Shown here in pieces: positions 21,701 to 23,912 of a stretch of 23,912 nt of DNA. The position numbers and the translations under genes were made by a program. The stretch covers positions 1 to 23,912 of the IMG/VR virus record IMGVR_UViG_3300041955_000038, one strand, 5' to 3'. Source of the stretch: a virus. The notes below the pieces were generated by a model, which saw nothing but the letters and a program-made list of their open reading frames with translations, ran no database searches and had not been told where the DNA came from. Every line of letters begins with the position of its first letter. Within the stretch, counting starts at the first letter, position 1.

Positions 21701-23230
21701 TTACGACGTGCTAATCGGAGGGTATTCCAGGCGAAATTGTGCAAGCACCGCGAACTGGCGCAGCTGTCCAGCCAATTGGGGGGGCCACAATACGTTTACG
21801 CGATTGGGGTTATTGTCGTCAATTTCCACGATCAAATTGCTTTTGAAGTCATCCAGATCGGCCACCAGGCCGTCATACATGGCCAAGCCGAATTCGGAAA
21901 TCAGTTCCGCCTTGAGATCGGTAGGCGTCACAGCGGCCTGGCCGGGGCCAAGCTTCGTGCCATCCGGCACCAGCTTCACGCGCGGATATTTGGTGGTGAT
22001 CGCCGCGCGCATGCGTTTGAGCAATTCTTGCAGCGTCGCCAGCACCGTCAAGAGCCCGAACGCGGTATCGGCCTGGCCGAAGGAATTGAACTGATACTGC
22101 GTTTGCTCCGTCATGATCATGGGATTGCCATCAGGCGCGGTGGCCTGGATGGCAAGCCCGGAATTGACCAGGTTGTTCAGCTGCGTCAGCGAGAAGCGAT
22201 TCTGCGTCAGCGCCGGCATGATGCCGATCATTTCCAAAGTCTGCAGCGGCCGCGCCGGATCGTCACTAAAGCCTAGCGCCGCGAGCGCACAATAGGCGGC
22301 GCCCCATTCCCATACCGGCGAGGGCGCACCCTGTTCGATGACCATGGTCGACATGACCGGCGAATTTTGCGACAGCCCCCACTCCAGCGCATCGGCATAA
22401 TCGTCGCGGAAGGCGTTGACGATGAAGCCGTATTGCTGGCGAACGTAATTCCAGCGGCCGCCCGAACTGAAACCGTATTCGGTATTCCAGGAAGTCATGC
22501 TTGCGGTGTCGGTATAGGGCATCCCGACGTAATCGAATTCCTGCGTCTGGATCGCCGAAATGGCGTTGACGAAATTCGGTTCGCCCGTGCCACTCGCGAT
22601 CGGCGTGATCGCGTAAGCGACGCCGGCCGGCGTGACCTGGCCACCGTACAGGCCGAGATAGTTGACGATCAGCGTGATATCGTTGCCGGTGAGGCCCTTC
22701 CACTTACAGGTGAACAGCACGTCCGGGCTGTTCGTTGCCGCGAGTGCTGCCGTAACCGGCAGCGACGGAATAGCGTTCGCAGCCGCAACACAATTGGCCG
22801 CGATAGTTGCCGCCGTGTCAGTGGAATAGATCGTCCACTGCACCAATTGCCCGGCGATATAGAGCGAGAACACTCCGGACCCCGTGACCGATGTGCCGGC
22901 GAAATTGATGCCGCCTTCCGCGAAGGTGCCGGCGGACGGATCGGCGACGGGCAGCGCCCACAGTTCTTGCGTCACGTTCGAATTGAAGAACGCATAAACC
23001 ATGCGATAAAGCATCGAACCGACGCCGAACAGATTGCCCGCGAGCGCGAGTGATCCGACCGGAACCGCGACATTCAGCGTTGCCGTGCCCGCGGCCGCGC
23101 CGGTGGTGAACATCTGTCCCACCAGTAGCGCCGGCCCGACTTCCGTAAGATTGCCAGCGCGCGTGCCGTCGACCGTCGCCCAGAACAGCGGCAGTTTCCA
23201 ACTTTCCGGGATGGTAGTGCTGATCGCCAT
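21701..23230 (-). CDS. Contractile tail sheath protein (Mu gpL-like)
   Basis: The 509-residue protein fits Mu-type sheath subunits, which surround the tube and contract at infection. Recognisable points are PESWKLPLFWATVDGTRAGN near the start, GPALLVGQM, WKGLTGNDITLIVNY, the conserved FDYVGMPYTDTASMTSWNTE, then GRWNYVRQQYGFIVNAFRDD, SPVMSTMVIEQGAPSPVWEW and DDPARPLQTLEMIG. The C-terminal part has TTKYPRVKLVPDG and FKSNLIVEIDDNNPNRVNVL, the usual end. Length is close to Mu gpL (495). A GGAGG site lies five bases before the ATG. Confidence 0.94.
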   Translation of the reverse strand: MAISTTIPESWKLPLFWATVDGTRAGNLTEVGPALLVGQMFTTGAAAGTATLNVAVPVGSLALAGNLFGVGSMLYRMVYAFFNSNVTQELWALPVADPSAGTFAEGGINFAGTSVTGSGVFSLYIAGQLVQWTIYSTDTAATIAANCVAAANAIPSLPVTAALAATNSPDVLFTCKWKGLTGNDITLIVNYLGLYGGQVTPAGVAYAITPIASGTGEPNFVNAISAIQTQEFDYVGMPYTDTASMTSWNTEYGFSSGGRWNYVRQQYGFIVNAFRDDYADALEWGLSQNSPVMSTMVIEQGAPSPVWEWGAAYCALAALGFSDDPARPLQTLEMIGIMPALTQNRFSLTQLNNLVNSGLAIQATAPDGNPMIMTEQTQYQFNSFGQADTAFGLLTVLATLQELLKRMRAAITTKYPRVKLVPDGTKLGPGQAAVTPTDLKAELISEFGLAMYDGLVADLDDFKSNLIVEIDDNNPNRVNVLWPPQLAGQLRQFAVLAQFRLEYPPISTS

Positions 23231-23295
23231 GATGGCCTCCAGATGCGCGCCGCGCCGATCGGCGCCGCGTCAAGATGAAATGGAACGCGTGCGGC

Positions 23296-23523
23296 TTACT
23301 GTTTCGCGGGCGCCACCGGCACGTCGCGCGCTTGCAAGCGCGGATGCGGTGCGCCCACATAGGCTTTCGCTTCGTCTTGCGTCAGCAGCCCGTCGCTGAG
23401 CATGCGCGACGTGAAGCCGTCCATTGGCCAGGAACTGCCGCCCAGCTGCACAAGCCCGGCGTCCGGGTGCCTGATCAGCAGCGCGGATTGTTTGGTCGCA
23501 TAGACTTTGACTTGCGTGGCCAT
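23296..23523 (-). CDS. DUF2635-like small protein (Mu gp38 position)
   Basis: The 75-residue protein (MATQVKVYATKQSALLIRHP, then DAGLVQLGGSSWPMDGFTSR and MLSDGLLTQDEAKAYV) fits the size and place of DUF2635/gp38 proteins, which sit just before the sheath gene in Mu-like phages. The pattern of a start strand, an RHPDAG turn and a closing W...R.L.DGL is typical. The ATG at 23523 is two bases after the upstream stop and has AGGGAG about seven bases before it. A longer upstream frame exists but would overlap the preceding gene entirely. Confidence 0.65.
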   Translation of the reverse strand: MATQVKVYATKQSALLIRHPDAGLVQLGGSSWPMDGFTSRMLSDGLLTQDEAKAYVGAPHPRLQARDVPVAPAKQ

Positions 23524-23525
23524 GG

Positions 23526-23912
23526 TTAGCTCCCTGGAACGGTGATGATGGCGGGAATGGTGTCTGCCGGCTGACTTGAACTGCCGGGGCCGAACGGCTG
23601 CGCCGTCACGCTGACTTCCGTCAGCGCATTCGGCGCGATCGGATCGTAGTAGCAGCGGAAGCGGCAAACGATATGCAGCCGGCCTTCGGCATAGAACGTG
23701 TCGCCCTGCTGCGGAAACGAAAACGTGCGCCGGACCCTGGCGATGCCTTCCAGCAGGGGCTGGCCCTGGCGTGTCGTGAGCGCAACGAACGAAGCATCCT
23801 TGAACAGCACGTTCTTGATCGCGTTCATGCGCGCTTCGATCTTGCGCCGCGTCGCTTCCGATTTGGCGGCATCTTCGATGACGGATATCGCGATCGTCGC
23901 GTCTGAAATAAA
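23526..23912 (-). CDS. Partial neck/tail protein upstream of sheath (Mu gp37 position)
   Basis: The last 128 codons of a gene that starts beyond the right edge; the reading frame is open to the last base of the window. The visible protein begins FISDATIAISVIEDAAKSEA and includes IKNVLFKDASFVALTTRQGQ, ARVRRTFSFPQQGDTFYAEG and RLHIVCRFRCYYDPIAPNAL. It reads as an alpha/beta protein with a closing beta-sheet. By position it may correspond to Mu gp37 or a tail terminator-type protein; I see no family signature strong enough to decide. An internal ATG at 23828 exists but is unlikely to be the true start. Confidence 0.6.
   Translation of the reverse strand, partial: FISDATIAISVIEDAAKSEATRRKIEARMNAIKNVLFKDASFVALTTRQGQPLLEGIARVRRTFSFPQQGDTFYAEGRLHIVCRFRCYYDPIAPNALTEVSVTAQPFGPGSSSQPADTIPAIITVPGS

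Noticed and set aside
21649-21744. Longer start for the HNH gene at 21744
   Set aside because: It would overlap the sheath C-terminus, and the extra residues (basic, low-complexity) are not part of the zinc finger; the ATG at 21648 fits the domain boundary.
23245-23270. Palindrome GCGCCGATCGGCGC upstream of the sheath gene as an operator
   Set aside because: The same or similar sequences with CGATCG centres recur inside genes (near 3120, 13230, 13705), so it is likely codon and dinucleotide bias.

Overview
The window is a continuous piece of a Mu-like (contractile-tail) phage or prophage genome, GC-rich (a typical 120-nt sample near 7.4 kb is about 63% GC). Every gene I can support lies on the minus strand, so the map reads from high to low coordinates. 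The gene order sheath, tube, tail assembly chaperone, tape measure, N, P/gp44, gp45, gp46, gp47, gp48 is that of phage Mu. Several accessory proteins are of types I associate with Hyphomicrobiales (Bradyrhizobium-like) genomes and prophages: the small exported CCS protein, the helix-turn-helix protein with a GDPPSGYSALDR tail, and the WHG-motif proteins. An alphaproteobacterial host is therefore my inference, not something proven here. Neither head genes nor integration ends are in the window.

Layout in transcription order. 23912-19616: a partial neck/tail gene, a DUF2635-like small protein, the tail sheath, an inserted HNH endonuclease gene, the tail tube, and a tail assembly chaperone whose domain is duplicated and which carries an eight-T slippery run that opens a 52-residue -1 frame extension. 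19611-12634: tape measure, a DNA-circularisation protein N split into two genes, gp44-like hub, gp45-like spike, a DUF4376-like protein, a helix-turn-helix protein and gp46-like wedge. 12618-8942: gp47-like baseplate J protein, a 74-residue protein, a cupin, and a 674-residue fusion of glycine-rich domain, tryptophan repeats and gp48/YmfQ domain. 8927-2544: fibre and accessory structural genes, including a LamG-like protein and a second protein built from the same tryptophan repeats. 2547-1: a lysis-like block with an RlpA-type protein with signal peptide, an exported protein, two WHG-motif proteins, a GH108 endolysin and the start of a small membrane protein that may be a holin.

Most genes are coupled by ATGA, GTGA or TGATG overlaps, which indicates a long polycistronic unit. 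There is no gene-free stretch above 300 bases. The largest real gap is 113 nt at 6872-6984. The apparent 147-nt gap at 19612-19758 is filled by the frameshift extension. I found no tRNA, rRNA, CRISPR array, transposase, integrase, attachment site or convincing promoter.

The most unusual content is the tryptophan-repeat family shared by two genes (exact 123-bp period in one of them), its fusion to the gp48 baseplate domain, the tandemly duplicated tail chaperone with a frameshift site, and the cupin and helix-turn-helix genes inside a baseplate operon.
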